From: Anarhynchus alexandrinus
Lineage: Eukaryota > Chordata > Aves > Charadriiformes > Charadriidae
Direction: 5' to 3'
NCBI GenBank assembly: GCA_008711295.1
Contig: VUYV01000225.1
Span: forward strand, 72,577-136,576
DNA: 64,000 nucleotides
Shown here: piece by piece, positions 12,032-23,330 of the stretch
Position numbering within the stretch: position 1 is the first letter of the stretch
Layout: each line of letters starts with the position of its first letter
The notes under the pieces: generated by a model
What the model saw: the letters and a program-made list of their open reading frames with translations, nothing else
What the model was told of the DNA's origin: nothing
Database searches by the model: none
Program-made: the position numbers and the translations under genes

Positions 12032-12430
12032 CTCATAGAATCACAGAATCATGGAATTGGTTTTCTTGGAAGAGACCTTTAAGACCATCGAGTCAACCCA
12101 GCACTGCCAAAACCACCACTAACCCATGTCCCTCAGCACCACGTCTATGCATCTTTTAAATACCTCCAGAGATGGCTACTCCACCACGTCCTTGGGCAGC
12201 CTGTTCCAGGGCTTGACAACCCTTTGGGTGAAGAATTTTTTCCTTATATCCAATATAAACCTCCCCTGGCACAACTTGAGGCCATTTCCTCTTGTCCTAT
12301 CACCTGTTCCTTGGGAGAAGAGACCGACCTCCCCTCGCTACCCCCTCCTTTCAGGGAGCTGTAGAGAGCGAGAAGGTCTCCCCTCAGCCTCCTTTTCTCC
12401 TATCAGCCGGCTCAAGGCAGCTCTTCATCC
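12032..12430 (-). mobile_element. CR1 LINE, 5'-truncated, moderately diverged
   Basis: Starts (its 3' end) with TCATAGAATCACAGAATCAT and the 3' UTR, then the C-terminal frame in reverse. It belongs to the same subfamily as the copy at 21143, sharing the AACCCATGTCCCTCAGCACC block on the plus strand. The 5' limit becomes uncertain after about 12398, where similarity fades. Confidence 0.9.
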
Positions 12431-14368
12431 ACCATGAGGGAACCCAGATTGTTCTCCATTAGCTGTAGATGGTGTTGAGGAACACTTAGGAAAATGTTTT
12501 CTTTTCTTTAATGGTGAAGACAAAACCAGTGACACCAGCACAGCGTTCCTTGCAATCACAGCTCCTCCCAGGGACCCAACTGGTGTACAATAGAGCAACC
12601 CGTTGTCTTTCTGCTAGAAAATAACATTTCCTCCCTTTCCTGCCATAATTCAATATTATTACGTTGCAAATTGTAGCTGCCACCTCACTGGGCAAGGTGC
12701 TGCATAAATACAGAACGAGAGACAGCCCTGCCACCCACTGAAACTTCTGGAAAGAATTAACAGTTCCTTGATTGCAAGCTTATTTTTCCCAGCCGTCCTC
12801 GTGAAAGGTCCCCGCGATGAGAAGAGGCGGCTCGTTCTATGGCCGGCATCATCTCAGGCTACACGAACATTTTAGACTATCTCATTTCTGATTATGGTAA
12901 GTGGAATTCTTCATTCCTAGAATCTCACCCCGAGCGTAAAACCCCACTTAGTGATGACAAGCATCTTCTTAAGGACACCGTGAAAAATATGCTACCTAGT
13001 GTCATAGGTTTCGCAAAGACCATTAACCGCTGGAAACAGATCAAACGCCAGCTAATATATTTCTACAGCTGCATGACCCATATTTGAGATCGGGTTTATA
13101 AAATAAAGGCAAGTAGCTCAATCATTAGCCTTTAATAAATCTTTACAGATATTTCACTTTTTTGTGGCAAACCTTTTAGACGTTATTAGTTCTCACCCCA
13201 ATTTTAATGAATGGCTGTGCCGATGCTTAACCTTAAGAAGTCACGTAAAATGAATTATTAGTGATGATTAATTATGCTGTTATGGGCCAATAAGAGCAAC
13301 CTTTATTTCAGCCACTGATAAAATTAATTAAAATTTACTCCAGTAAACAGTCTACTGTTTATACTGCTACTTACACATAACAATAAACACTTTTGCGCTT
13401 TCTTGCTAAAATGTAAATATTATAATTCACATTAGACCAGTGAAAGCATTTACCTCCTGCTTAAACCTAATGAACAGTCATTGTATCTGACTCTCCATTA
13501 TTTCTATTCAACCAGTCACAAATCAAGAGGTTTAAATTACAGGTCGCTTGTATCCTTTCTAAAATTCCCATTTAAACAGGAACATTTAGGAAAAGCAAAG
13601 AAAGGATTTTAATTCAAGTGAAACCAGTATTCCTTGACATTAATTCATCCAAAAATAAATGCCCAATTTGGATGCCCAAAAGTACTTAGAAGACAATCAG
13701 AAAAAAAAAAGTAATTGTTAATCTATTAAAAAAAAAACGAAACAAAAACAAAACTCAAGGAAGTAATATATTCAAATAATGCGACTCACTGCGCTCACAT
13801 TTACGTTCATTGTACAGTACCTACTACTGCAAGATCTATTTGAATTTAATAACATTAAATCTGGCAAAATGAGGGGCACCAATTTCTCTCTCACAGATAC
13901 CACTCCTTGCAGATACTTTTTTCTCACACTGAGAGGAGTTTTGCTGAGAAAGAGGCACAGGAAGATCCTGCAGCCAAAAGCTGAGGCTACATAAATCCAC
14001 CCTGTAATAAAATGCAGTTTCTTAACATTGAGGGATAAATGGTTGACGTTATTTATTATCTTAAGATATTTTTAATCCAAGCTTCTGTGCTGAATTCTAC
14101 GGGCTGCAGATGCAGGAGGCCAGCAGGGATGTTCAGGGTGATCATCCACAGCACTAGAATCTGTGATCTACGGCTCTGTCCATCATTCCTTTCCTTCACA
14201 AGCTTTATGGAGAACATCACTTTTGTAACGCTCAGCACTCATAATAGTTTCCAGCTCTCATTAAAACAGTTACTATAGTCAACTCGTACACTCTGGAGCT
14301 TCGACTGCTCAGAAAGCAATATCCCCATGGCCCTCTACATAAATAGCTGGAGGTACGCTCTGTCTTTC
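12431..14368. other. Intronic sequence, AT-rich, no recognised element
   Basis: Contains a long AT-rich run at about 13080-13480 with homeobox-like ATTA cores (for example AATTATTAGTGATGATTAAT). It could be a conserved intronic element, but that cannot be judged from one sequence. The open frame 12839-13087 is followed by no splice context that I trust. Confidence 0.4.
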
Positions 14369-14802
14369 GAGGGCTGGAGCACCTCTCCTACGAGGAGAGG
14401 CTGAAAGAGTTGGGGCTGTTCAGCCTAGAGAAGAGAAGGCTCTGGGGAGACCTTATTGCGGCCTTCCAGTCCCTAAAGGGGGCCTACAGGAGAGCTGGGG
14501 AAGGACTTTTTACTGGGGCATGTAGTGACAGGACGAGGGGGAATGGCTTCAAACTGGAAGAGGGCAGGTTTAGATTGAACATTAGGAAGAAGTTTTTCAC
14601 TTTGAGGGTGGTGAGGCACTGGCACAGGTTGCCCAGAGAGGTTGTTGAGGCCCCATCCCTGGAGGTGTTCAAGGCCAGGCTGGATGTGGCCTTGGGCAAC
14701 CTGGTCTAGTGGGAGGTGTCCCTGCGTATGGCAGGGGGGTTGGAACTCGATGATCTTTAAGGTCCTTTCCAACCTAAACCATTCTATGATTCTATGATTC
14801 TT
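14369..14802 (+). mobile_element. CR1 LINE, 5'-truncated
   Basis: Starts at GAGGGCTGGAGCACCTCTCC and ends with the tail ATTCTATGATTCTATGATTC. It is very close to the copies at 1172, 7708 and 37534. The C-terminal frame is open for about 100 codons (14410..14709), then stops at a TAG in place of the usual tryptophan-rich segment. It lies directly upstream of an ERVL remnant in the same orientation. Confidence 0.95.
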
Positions 14803-14944
14803 CCATTTTTGCCTTCAACTGAAGCACGGATTCCCCTAAGTGAGGACAGGATGGTCCGTACTCTGCATCTGGCTCACGTGGTCCACATTGCAGATGAAGG
14901 AAAGGGAGGAGATATTTCTCCATGACAGATGGACGATTAATGCG

Positions 14945-15335
14945 TTTTGCTCTTTCCTGGAGCTGCTGGATATTGTAGGAAAGCATCGAAGGTGGAAAGC
15001 TGCCGCGTGGAGTCCTACAGGACAAGTCACAGAAGCTGCTGAAGGACAAGGTGAATCAAATCAATTTGCAGAGGTAAAAGCCATCCATCCAGCTGGCTTT
15101 AGACGCTGCTGAACGAGAAAAGTGGCCAATAATCGATTTCTATACTGACTCACAGATGGTGTCAAATGCTCTGTGGGGGTGGTTAGAGCAGTGGAAGCAG
15201 AGCAACTGGCAGCACAGAGGTAAACCCATCTGGGCTGCTGAGCTGTGGCAAGACAGTGCTGACTGGCCGGGGAAACCAGGCAAAAAGTAATAGTGATCTG
15301 AGCAAGATGCAAATGGTATGGAATAAGGGGTGGAA
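14945..15335 (+). pseudogene. ERVL-like pol remnant: broken RNase H domain
   Basis: Two frames carry a retroviral RNase H domain. The first (open frame from 14840, clear similarity from about 14945) contains the block FAEVKA, with the second catalytic acidic residue, and stops at 15112. The second frame (15111..15290) contains YTDS, with the third catalytic aspartate, and a tryptophan-rich stretch typical of ERVL RNase H. So there is a frameshift near 15090-15115. After the stop codons at 15288 the sequence goes within 50 bp to a polypurine tract and an LTR. The integrase part of pol that should lie in between is therefore missing, through an internal deletion. This is a dead remnant of an old endogenous retrovirus. 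The part 14803-14945 may also belong to it. Confidence 0.7.
15320..15335 (+). promoter_or_regulatory. Polypurine tract next to 3' LTR
   Basis: GGAATAAGGGGTGGAA, purine-rich with a single T, ends exactly where the LTR begins with TGTC. This is the position of the plus-strand primer of reverse transcription in retroviruses and marks the following LTR as a 3' LTR. Confidence 0.65.
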
Positions 15336-16041
15336 TGTCATTTGAGGTAAAACAGGACCAACTTTGTTCAGTAACTTTACTTTTTAGCTGGGCCTCTTCT
15401 AACTACTGAAATGAACAGCATATTGTGCAGACACTGCTCGCCCTCAGAGTGATCAGACCTGATTAGCTGTAATTGATGCCCAGGCATGGTGTGCAGAGAG
15501 GGTCTCCTTATACTTATTGCTGTAACCCCCAGGGGCAGCTCACTCTGTTATTTGCCACGTTGGAGGGCCAGAAGTGGAAAAGCATAGTGGGGTCCCACCT
15601 GCGGGGAGGAGCGGACAGGACAGGTGACCCAAACTTGACCAACGGGGTATTCCATCCCATCTGCCTCATGCTCAGTATAAAAGCTGAGGGATCAAAGGGT
15701 CAACCTCTTTCTTCAATGACCAACATCCGAGGAGGAATCCATCTGTTCCTCTGCCTTTGATCCCGATCCTGAATCCAAATCTGGAATCCAGTTCCCATCT
15801 GTCGCTGAGTCCAGTCTGGGACTTCCCCAGTGCCAGCTGGTGGTGTGATCATCATTCCGGGAGCTTGATACAGTTTTCTATATACTTCATTATTTTATTT
15901 TTATGTTATTATTAACATTTCATTAAAGTAGTTTCTTCTAAACTCATAAACCTCTCTCTCTCTCCTGCCTCTCTCTTTGACATGAGGTAGGGAGGAGCAT
16001 CTGTCAGTCGCCCAGTGGCCAGCTCAGCCCAAACCATGACA
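15336..16041 (+). mobile_element. ERVL-type 3' LTR
   Basis: A 706-bp LTR from TGTC to GACA. It has a TATA-like TATAAAAG at 15676-15683 and an ATTAAA polyadenylation-type signal near 15922. Its middle section is almost identical to the LTR at 26522..27338, for example GTGATCAGACCTGATTAGCT. The upstream RNase H remnant and polypurine tract show that it is the 3' LTR of a provirus rather than a solo LTR. A matching 5' LTR is not in this arrangement, and the downstream flank (CCACT) has no partner. Confidence 0.85.
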
Positions 16042-16616
16042 CCACTTCATCTCTCACTTTATCTGCACTAAAGTGAATAGCTTTCTCTGTGATCATCTAA
16101 GAGTATTCAGTGAATTCTTCTGTCACTGCCGAGGCCTTGTATGTTGACAGCACTTTTCCGTTGCCCACTTCTCGTACACGGCACACAGGACTACAGTTAT
16201 CTGAGCTTCAGTGTGGAAATATGGGTGAAGTGTGCCATAGCCTGAAGATTAGACTATTTGGCGATCCCTTTAATCATTAACTGTGTGAAACTGTAACTAC
16301 ACATAAGACGACACTGACATTTGCATTTTGTTTTTTTCTGCACGAAGAAGGCCAGATTGTTGGCCAGTTCAAGGATGTTGAGAAACTAAGCTGGTCCATA
16401 GAAAGCTACCAACATGGCAAGCGGCCTACACGCATGACCTGCAGGAGGCTGAGTCTGTCAAAGAGGACGCTAAAGGGAAAGCTAATTCCAACCTAAAGCA
16501 CTTGATGGGAAGTTACAGCGATGCTGTGAACAAAGTCTTCTTTCTTCAGCAGTGATAGACAGTATAGCAAGTGGCAATGACCCCAAGCAGCAAGATGGAA
16601 GGTTCAAAGTGGACAT
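16042..16616. other. Spacer with a short protein-like stretch
   Basis: Plain sequence up to about 16340. At 16347-16556 lie two adjoining open frames that read like protein and are separated by a frameshift; they are described as a separate entry. No other feature is seen. Confidence 0.4.
16347..16556 (+). pseudogene. Possible frameshifted coding remnant, unknown origin
   Basis: One frame reads EEGQIVGQFKDVEKLSWSIE, then SYQHGK. Near 16420 the protein-like reading shifts frame to AAYTHDLQEAESVKEDAKGK, then ANSNLKHLMGSYSDAVNKVF, ending FLQQ and a stop at about 16553. Composition (D/E/K-rich, helix-like) and the switch of frame suggest a decayed coding sequence. I do not recognise the protein: it could be a processed pseudogene, part of a retroviral gag, or chance. 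No poly-A tract follows it, because a CR1 insertion begins 60 bp later. Confidence 0.25.
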
Positions 16617-17061
16617 CACAGAATCACAGAATCACAGGATGGTCAGGGTTGGAGGGGACCTCTGGAGCTCCCCCAGTGCCACCCCCTGCCAGAGCAGGGG
16701 CACCTCCAGCAGTGGCACAGGACGGTGTCCAGGCGGGTTTGGAATGGCTCCAGAGTGGGAGACTCCCCCACCTCTCTGGGCAGCCTGTGCCAGTGCTCTG
16801 CCACCCGCACAGGAGAGAAGGCCCTCCTCAGGTTGAGATGGAACTTCCTATGGTCAAGTTTGTGCCCGTTCCCTCTTGTCCTGTCACTGGGCACCACTGA
16901 ACAAAGACTGTTCCCATCCCCCTGGCACCCTCCCTTTAAGTATTTGTAAGCATTAATAAGATCCCCTCTCAATCTTCTTTTCTCTAGACTAAAAACCTCA
17001 AGTCCCTCAGTCTTTCCTCATAAGAAAGATGCTCCAATCCCCTCATCATCTTTGTAGCCCT
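16617..17061 (-). mobile_element. CR1 LINE, 5'-truncated
   Basis: Begins on the plus strand with the inverted tail TCACAGAATCACAGAATCAC and runs through the 3' UTR and C-terminal ORF in reverse up to a CATCTTTGTAGCCCTT segment. It is in the same TTCTGTGAT-tail subfamily as the copies at 5171, 23331 and 52785. Confidence 0.94.
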
Positions 17062-18077
17062 TATTTATATTATGAGAACCTTTGTCACCAGGAGGACAGT
17101 GCTCCAGTGGAGCACGCTACCTTTGCACTTCCGTAACCTCCATCCTCAGAGCTTTCCCCGACTTAGCTAGACAAAGCCACTGATGACCTGACTGAGTGTT
17201 GAAGGTGGTCCCGCTTCAGATGAGAGTTTGGAGTAGACTTCCGCATGTCCCTTCCAACAACCGTTTCTATGATGCTACACCTTGACAATAATTATGGTAA
17301 TAACAGCTTCATTCTGCGTTTTAAATTTATAGACTTATTCTGGATGAGACAGCACACTATGGACCTACAAAGAAACTTTGGCATCTTGGTTACCTTTAGC
17401 AGAATTTAAGGCTACGCCTATACTAGAAATTTAAACAGTACCAGAGAACATTCCCAGGCAGTGGGATTAGATCCCTTCAACTGGAAATTGTTGGAATGTT
17501 CATCTCCACGGCATTGGGCCATACTGTAAATGTCTCTCTCCTCTCTCTACACGTGTGTGCATGTATACATTTGCACATATATAACTACTGAGTTGGGAAA
17601 TAAGCAAGGACCACCTGAACCCTCCCCAAAAATGGAGTTTAAGTGTGCGAGTGATGGATTCCCTGTATTATAGGTTGTACCTGAGCTAGCACACGCTTTT
17701 TCAGTACCTATAATGATTATAGGATCAGAAATGTGTATCGTTGGAGGATGCATGGGTATATACACTCACATAAAATTAACCTCTGTTACATTTTATCTTT
17801 TCCTAAGCCTGACAGAAGTCTCGACTCCGCTATGCCCTGGACCAGCTGTTATCATTCACACGCGAGACTCTCCTTTATAAACGCGCTGATCTTGTATATC
17901 AAATGCAGACTTAAAGAAGGGATTAAAAAAAAAAAAAGACTTTCATTTAGCAAGCTTATATTAAAAATTAAAAGATGTTAATAAATACTGTGTCTATAAG
18001 CTGGTCTAAATCTATCTAAAATGCCCCACAGTGAAGTCTTACATCAGTTATTATTGAAACATTAAATGCTTTTCTTA

Positions 18078-18482
18078 CAGGCTTACAGCAATCAATTTAA
18101 CTTTCAGTCATCTTGTACCCATATGTGCTGCTCCTGTTGATGAAATGGCTATTAATAAAGGAATAGATGGCTATGAATTAAAGCAAGCTCTACTTAATCA
18201 CATTAATCCAGAGTATGTTAAAGGCTTCAATTTTCTAAATAATTTTGGGCTTAATGCCTCCGAGATGGGCAGACTGCTCTATTGATGCAGCATCTGGTCC
18301 AATTTAAGCTGCATTGTGAAGGAGGAATTGTCAGGCCCTTGCAAAAATAAGGAAGACTGACAGTTTTAGGGATGCAACCAAAACTGCTACAGCTGAGACA
18401 AAAGATACTGCAAGATATTGAAAAAGACCTACAACAATTAAAAGGCAGCCCACTGCTCTGCAAATGCAACTCTACTGTTCAG
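18078..18482 (+). other. Two adjacent protein-like open stretches, unknown
   Basis: TTTTCTTACAG at about 18067-18078 looks like a splice acceptor. After it, one frame reads LTAINLTFSHLVPICAAPVD, then EMAINKGIDGYELKQALLNH, and stops near 18284. A second frame begins close by (QHLVQFKLHCEGGIV), has one stop, then reads LLQLRQKILQDIEKDLQQLK, then GSPLLCKCNSTVQ and a stop at about 18483. The last part looks like an amphipathic coiled coil. I recognise no family. It could be a decayed exon, a paleoviral remnant, or chance in AT-rich DNA. Confidence 0.2.
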
Positions 18483-19594
18483 TGAATTGTATATGATTAA
18501 CTTACTCTTACTGATGGGATGAGTACTCCATACACTTAACCATCACTGTATTTTCCAGTCATTGAACATCCAACAGCTGCTGCTGTGAAATATGTTCACT
18601 TACCCATTACATTGGGTTACCAATTAGAGAGGAATTATTTAAAAGGGAATGGCATAACCGCTAACACTGTCCTTGCATAAGCAGTAATTTCTGGCTTCAG
18701 GGTTTTTTTTTCCCTGAGGGTTTTTTTTTATTATTATTATTTTGGTTGTGTCAAGGTAGTAGTTTTACAATGAAATAAGATTTACCTTGGCTTGTAGCAC
18801 TGAAATACTGCTGCATTCAATTAAGGAGATGCAGGAAAAGTGTTTTAAATAATTCTAGGGGAATAAAAACCTCCATAGGAGAATTAAGGGGTTTTTAGAA
18901 CATTTCTGCAAGAGAAAGATTTTTTTAAACCCAGTCTTCACAGAAGGTCTTCAGTGAAGGAGACAGTATGTAATAGTCCATCCACTGGAAAAAATATTAC
19001 CTTTGCTATTACTTTTCTGTTATATTTAATATGTCAAAATTACAGAAGTTGTAGGGACAGATCTTTTTGTCAGTAACTCCATTATAAATGAAAACAATAA
19101 CTCCAATGAATTTAGTGCATTTGCACAATATATGTAAGTACTGAATGAAGCCATCAAGTTGCATTCTGCAGAGCTGTAAAAATCTCTGTCTGAAAGCTTA
19201 TTCAATCAAAAGTCATGTTTTCATGAAATAAACGGAGCGGGTTTGGGGGGCAGACATTGCATACAGTGTGTATGATCACATTTGGACAATTATCAAGTGC
19301 CCAAAGAAGATTTTCTATGATATGCTACATCATCTACTTCTGCATCCTACAGGACTGGGAAGGAATCAGAACTTTTAATGGAGATTAAAAATTATGTTTA
19401 ATGTAAAATGTTCAGATACATAGTTCCTTTTCAGCTGAATAAAACAATTTAGATATATAAATACCTAAATATATCAGTTGAGATTGTCTATGAGTACGGG
19501 AGATAAAAGAAAACTTTAGATTTCCCCTTGTTACCTATGCTTTCCTCCAACACCCAATACCCAAAAAATCCACATAGCTGTAGATTTCACAGTG

Positions 19595-19730
19595 CTTTAT
19601 AAGATAAGATAAAGTATCTCCTTTTTTATAAACGAGGACAATAGGCAGGAAGAGCTGAAGGTCATCCAAGTCAGCCTTGGAGCCAGGAATAGAAGGAAAT
19701 CAGCTGAGTCTCAAGGTAAGAGCCCAGCTG
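19595..19730 (+). repeat. Possible ancient MIR/L3-type 3' tail
   Basis: The order 'ACAGTGCTTTATAAG ... TTTATAAACGAGGACAATAG ... GGTCATCCAAGTCAGCC ... GGAGCCAGGAATAGAAGG' follows the layout of the conserved tail of MIR/L2-class elements (cgctttacaa, cagatgagga, ggtcacacag, gagccgggatt). The match is degraded throughout. Confidence 0.35.
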
Positions 19731-21142
19731 AGGCGCTCCCCCTTCTTTCTGCGATGCGCTCTGCTCCGAAGAGCTGCCAGGCAAAGTCCAGCGTTAACAC
19801 CGCTGCTGAGGAATACGAAAGGCGAGAGCGAGAAAAGGGAAGAGCGCACACCAACGAAGCCTGCGGTGCTGCACGAGAGAAACCTCTGTCACCCGTTTTC
19901 AGTACGAGCGTAATTAAATGGGAAGATCTTCCCCTACTGCATTCCGGGAGAAGTTGCCTTTCTAGGAGGGGTTTCAGAAGAGGAGAGGAAGGTTGCAGTG
20001 CTGGTGTGACAACTAGACCGGTAGTTTAGGGATTCTCAGAAGAGGTGAGAAAAGAGGGAGTCATTTTCTCATAACTTTCTGAAAAACGTTATCTGAAAAA
20101 GTTTTGTCTGATCTTTATCAAACACAATGGGAGCAGCAGTTCTAATAGTTAAATTGTTCCTCAAACTCTGGGCCATTCCAATCAAGAGCTATTAAATAGG
20201 CCTAAGTACAAATAAACAACCACTTATGGTGCCAGTGATAGAAAAAGAATTCATATCGAGGTGTAACACTATGGCAACAGCTTTTGTAAGACACTCCGAC
20301 ACTGCAGCAGAGCTCCTGTTTAACAATTCAAATGCAGAAAGATGAGAATAAAGGAGGCAAAAAGCAACTAAGTGCTATCCCTGCTCGGAGATCAATTGTG
20401 TTGAATTGTGCCCTTCCACGTTATATGAACATATCATGTGTAGACAAATTCTATTTCATGGTAACAACGAGTCTGCGTGCAGAAGTGTCTATTATCATAT
20501 TGAAAATAAAGGAATTAGAGAAGAATGGAAGGCGGTAAATAGATGAATATACAGTAAGACACTTGGCTTTATACTCAGTTGGTCTGCAGAATTTGCCTTC
20601 TATATCTGTTGTGACACTATTTACTTCTGCACCTTTAGTAGAAGATCAAAACTGTATATTTCAAGAGCAGTAGCAACAAATGCAGTTTTGCTGCAAAGAT
20701 TTTTCCCGTTTTAATGAATTATTTCCCATAGCTGCCTGAAATACTCATCCTTCAGGCAGGCTTTAGAAATAATTTCCTTTATTATGGGAAGTTCCTTATA
20801 TCCCCACTTCTATATAAAAGATCGTGCTAATCGTTAGAGAGTTTGGTGGGCTTCAGAGTGTGTGAATCTCTGGGAAAGACCAGGAAGGGTATTTTGCTCT
20901 TCCGAGTTAATTAGATGTGGAACAGTGGGAGGTGGGACCACAATATTGCACACCTTTGGTGTGATAGCCCTCGGTTCAAACACCTGCTCAGGACGTTTGA
21001 TGCCTGGATCCCAAATGACTCTCAAAATAAGAGAGCATCTTTAGAGAGCATCCTAACTACCAGGCCAGAGGATGTGCTCAGGAAGAACATTGGCTACTTG
21101 TCCTGATGAAGCAAGGCCACTGCGTAGCCATAAATGTAAAAC

Positions 21143-21600
21143 TATAGAATCATAGAATCATTTAGGTCAGAAAAGACCTTTAAGATCATTGAGTCCAACC
21201 ATCAAGTGAACACTGCCAAGCCCACCACTAAACCATGTCCCTCAGCACCCTGTCTACACATCTTTTCAATACCTCCGAGGGTGGCCATTCCACCACTGCC
21301 CTGGGCAGCCTGTTCCAGTGCTTGACAACCCTTTTGGTGAAGAAATTTTTCCTAATATCCATCCTAAACCTCCCGTGGAGTAACTTGAGGCTGTTTCCTC
21401 TTGTCCTACCTCCTGTTCCTTGGGAGAAGAGACTGACCCCCCCTTCACCACAACCTCCTTTCAGGTAGTTGCAGAGAGCAATAAGGTCTCCCCTCAATCT
21501 CCTTTTCTCCAGACTAAACAACCCCCAGTTCCCTCAGCCACTCTTCATAAGACTTGTGCTGTAGATCCTCCACCAGATTCATTCTTCTTCTTTGGATGCC
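21143..21600 (-). mobile_element. CR1 LINE, 5'-truncated, moderately diverged
   Basis: Begins TATAGAATCATAGAATCATT and continues through the CR1 3' UTR and C-terminal ORF in reverse. The frame on the minus strand reads [20 protein letters not shown], then [19 protein letters not shown]. It shares the AACCATGTCCCTCAGCACC block with the copy at 12032. Similarity ends near CTTCTTTGGATGCC. Confidence 0.92.
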
Positions 21601-23330
21601 ATAGAGCCAGACGGGAAGCTTGTTTTCTTCTACTGACTGGGGCAATCTGGGGCAGGGAAGAGAAGGAGAGAAAGAAAGGCAAGGTCCTGGAACCCTTCTT
21701 ATCATTAACATCTTTTTAAATATCCTTTATAACAGTTTCATGCCAGATAAACCATGGGAAGCCAAATTAGGGATCTGTGCTTTTTCCTGAGCAAGAGTCT
21801 CATCTTGTTTGCTTCCGTACCCACCGCATTTCCATTTTGGATCACACGTTGCTGCACATTCCGAAGCAGAAGGAAGAAGAGGTCCCCTCCCCATCCAAAA
21901 CCTGACCTACTTAATTAATGAAAATTGGATCCTACCTTCTTTGCGCTTTCAAGCTAGATGCCTAAATTCAGCTCACACACTAAGGACTCCAGATCCCAGT
22001 CTATATTTTTTCATTTAAGCTTCACTTGAAGACTTCTGAACGGATCACAAAGGCAGGCTGGGAGACTGCATTGTGAGTGGAGAACTCATTACACATTGCT
22101 CCTGTCTTTGAACATCTTTGAACACCTGCAGAAGGGCTAAACTGTCCCCGAACAGAGAGGAATGAGGCAAGAAATAAAATGAAGCCATTTGTTAAACCAA
22201 AATAAATGAAGCGGTGAAAAATAATGGTCCCATCTGCACCTACCACTGGTTCGGGGTCAGTTCTGCTGAAGGAAAGTGCACTGCCAAAAACTGAAAGGAG
22301 AATGAAATAGAATCCTGACCATCTTCCTCACCATACACAGTTCGTTCAGGAAATAAGAATAATAATAATAAAAATAATAACAACAATATTTAGCACTCTT
22401 GCAATGCTTTGTAGCTCCAAAACATCGCACAAACAGGGTCTAATCAATGAGAGTGGAACTTCTTTTTCCAAGGCTTGTTTGCTACTTGGTAGCCACTTTT
22501 CTCTTTTATCTTACCATCATATTAACAGCATGAGATAGACTTCTTCCTGATGTAACACCATTAACATCAGCAGAATTACGTCTAGGATCTACTTGGCCCA
22601 ATTTATTACTTTCTTAATAGATGATAAGGGTACTAGAATGGAGTTGGAACAAAGAATTTTCACAGCATTCAGCATAATGACATGATTAAACCCTGTATCC
22701 TTTCCAGGAAATCTAAAACACTATAATTATAACATAAAAATGAAAAAAAAAAAANNNNNNNNNNNNNNNNNNNNNNNNNNNNNNNNNNNNNNNNNNNNNN
22801 NNNNNNNNNNNNNNNNNNNNNNNNNNNNNNNNNNNNNNNNNNNNNNNNNNNNNNNNNNNNNNNAAAAAGGAAAAAAAGGAAAAAAAAAGACATAAACAAT
22901 GTATAAACACGGTAGTTGATGATAATGCAAAGTTTCAGTTTAGTCCATAGTACCTGTCACCTTTCCAGGATGAATAAAGGGAAGTTATGGCCAGAATAAA
23001 TTATGACCTTAATAACACAGACCGGAGTGCCTCCTTTAAACCAGAGTGTCCTTTTGAGGAGGAAAGTACTCTTTCATATCAGTGAGGTGAATAACTCACG
23101 GCTGAGCTGAACATAATTTAGAAAGATAAACAAATCCTAATTTAAAGCTTCGCAGCGGTGGCAAATTTTTACCTCGTTTTGGAATCTCTTCTAACCTTTG
23201 TAATTAAGGTGCATCTTGGTCGAGGCTGACAGCTATAATGCATGTTTCAGTCTCAAAGCATGTTTCCACTGTTCAGCCGGCTCCTAAGCTGAACGGAACG
23301 GTTACTCCGCTGGCAGAGAAGCAAGATAAA
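21601..23330. other. Intronic sequence with an A-rich gap
   Basis: No gene or repeat family is recognised. There is an AAT-rich microsatellite-like run at about 22357-22381 and an assembly gap at 22755-22863 inside A-rich DNA. Confidence 0.5.
22755..22863. other. Assembly gap, 109 N, in A-rich DNA
   Basis: The gap is flanked by A12 on the left and by AAAAAGGAAAAAAAGGAAAA on the right. The missing sequence is probably an (A)n/(GGAAA)n-like low-complexity run that could not be assembled. Confidence 0.98.

Larger units (their letters stand above)
17062..21142. other. Intronic sequence, about 4 kb
   Basis: No exon is recognised. It includes a simple T/TTA-rich run at 18705-18743, an open-frame stretch at 18078-18482 and a possible SINE-like remnant at 19595-19730, listed separately. 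The remainder shows nothing I can name. Confidence 0.45.

Noticed and set aside
12839..13087. Frame starting MAGIISGYTNILDY with a GGTAAGTGG donor-like site
   Set aside because: Only one donor-like motif, on the strand opposite MSRA; no acceptor, no family, and the frame runs past the motif without change.
20941..21000. GGTTCAAACACC as a tRNA B-box
   Set aside because: No A-box at the right distance and no cloverleaf can be drawn.
22669..22930. Three overlapping minus-strand frames with phenylalanine-rich ends
   Set aside because: They translate an A-rich run and an N gap.
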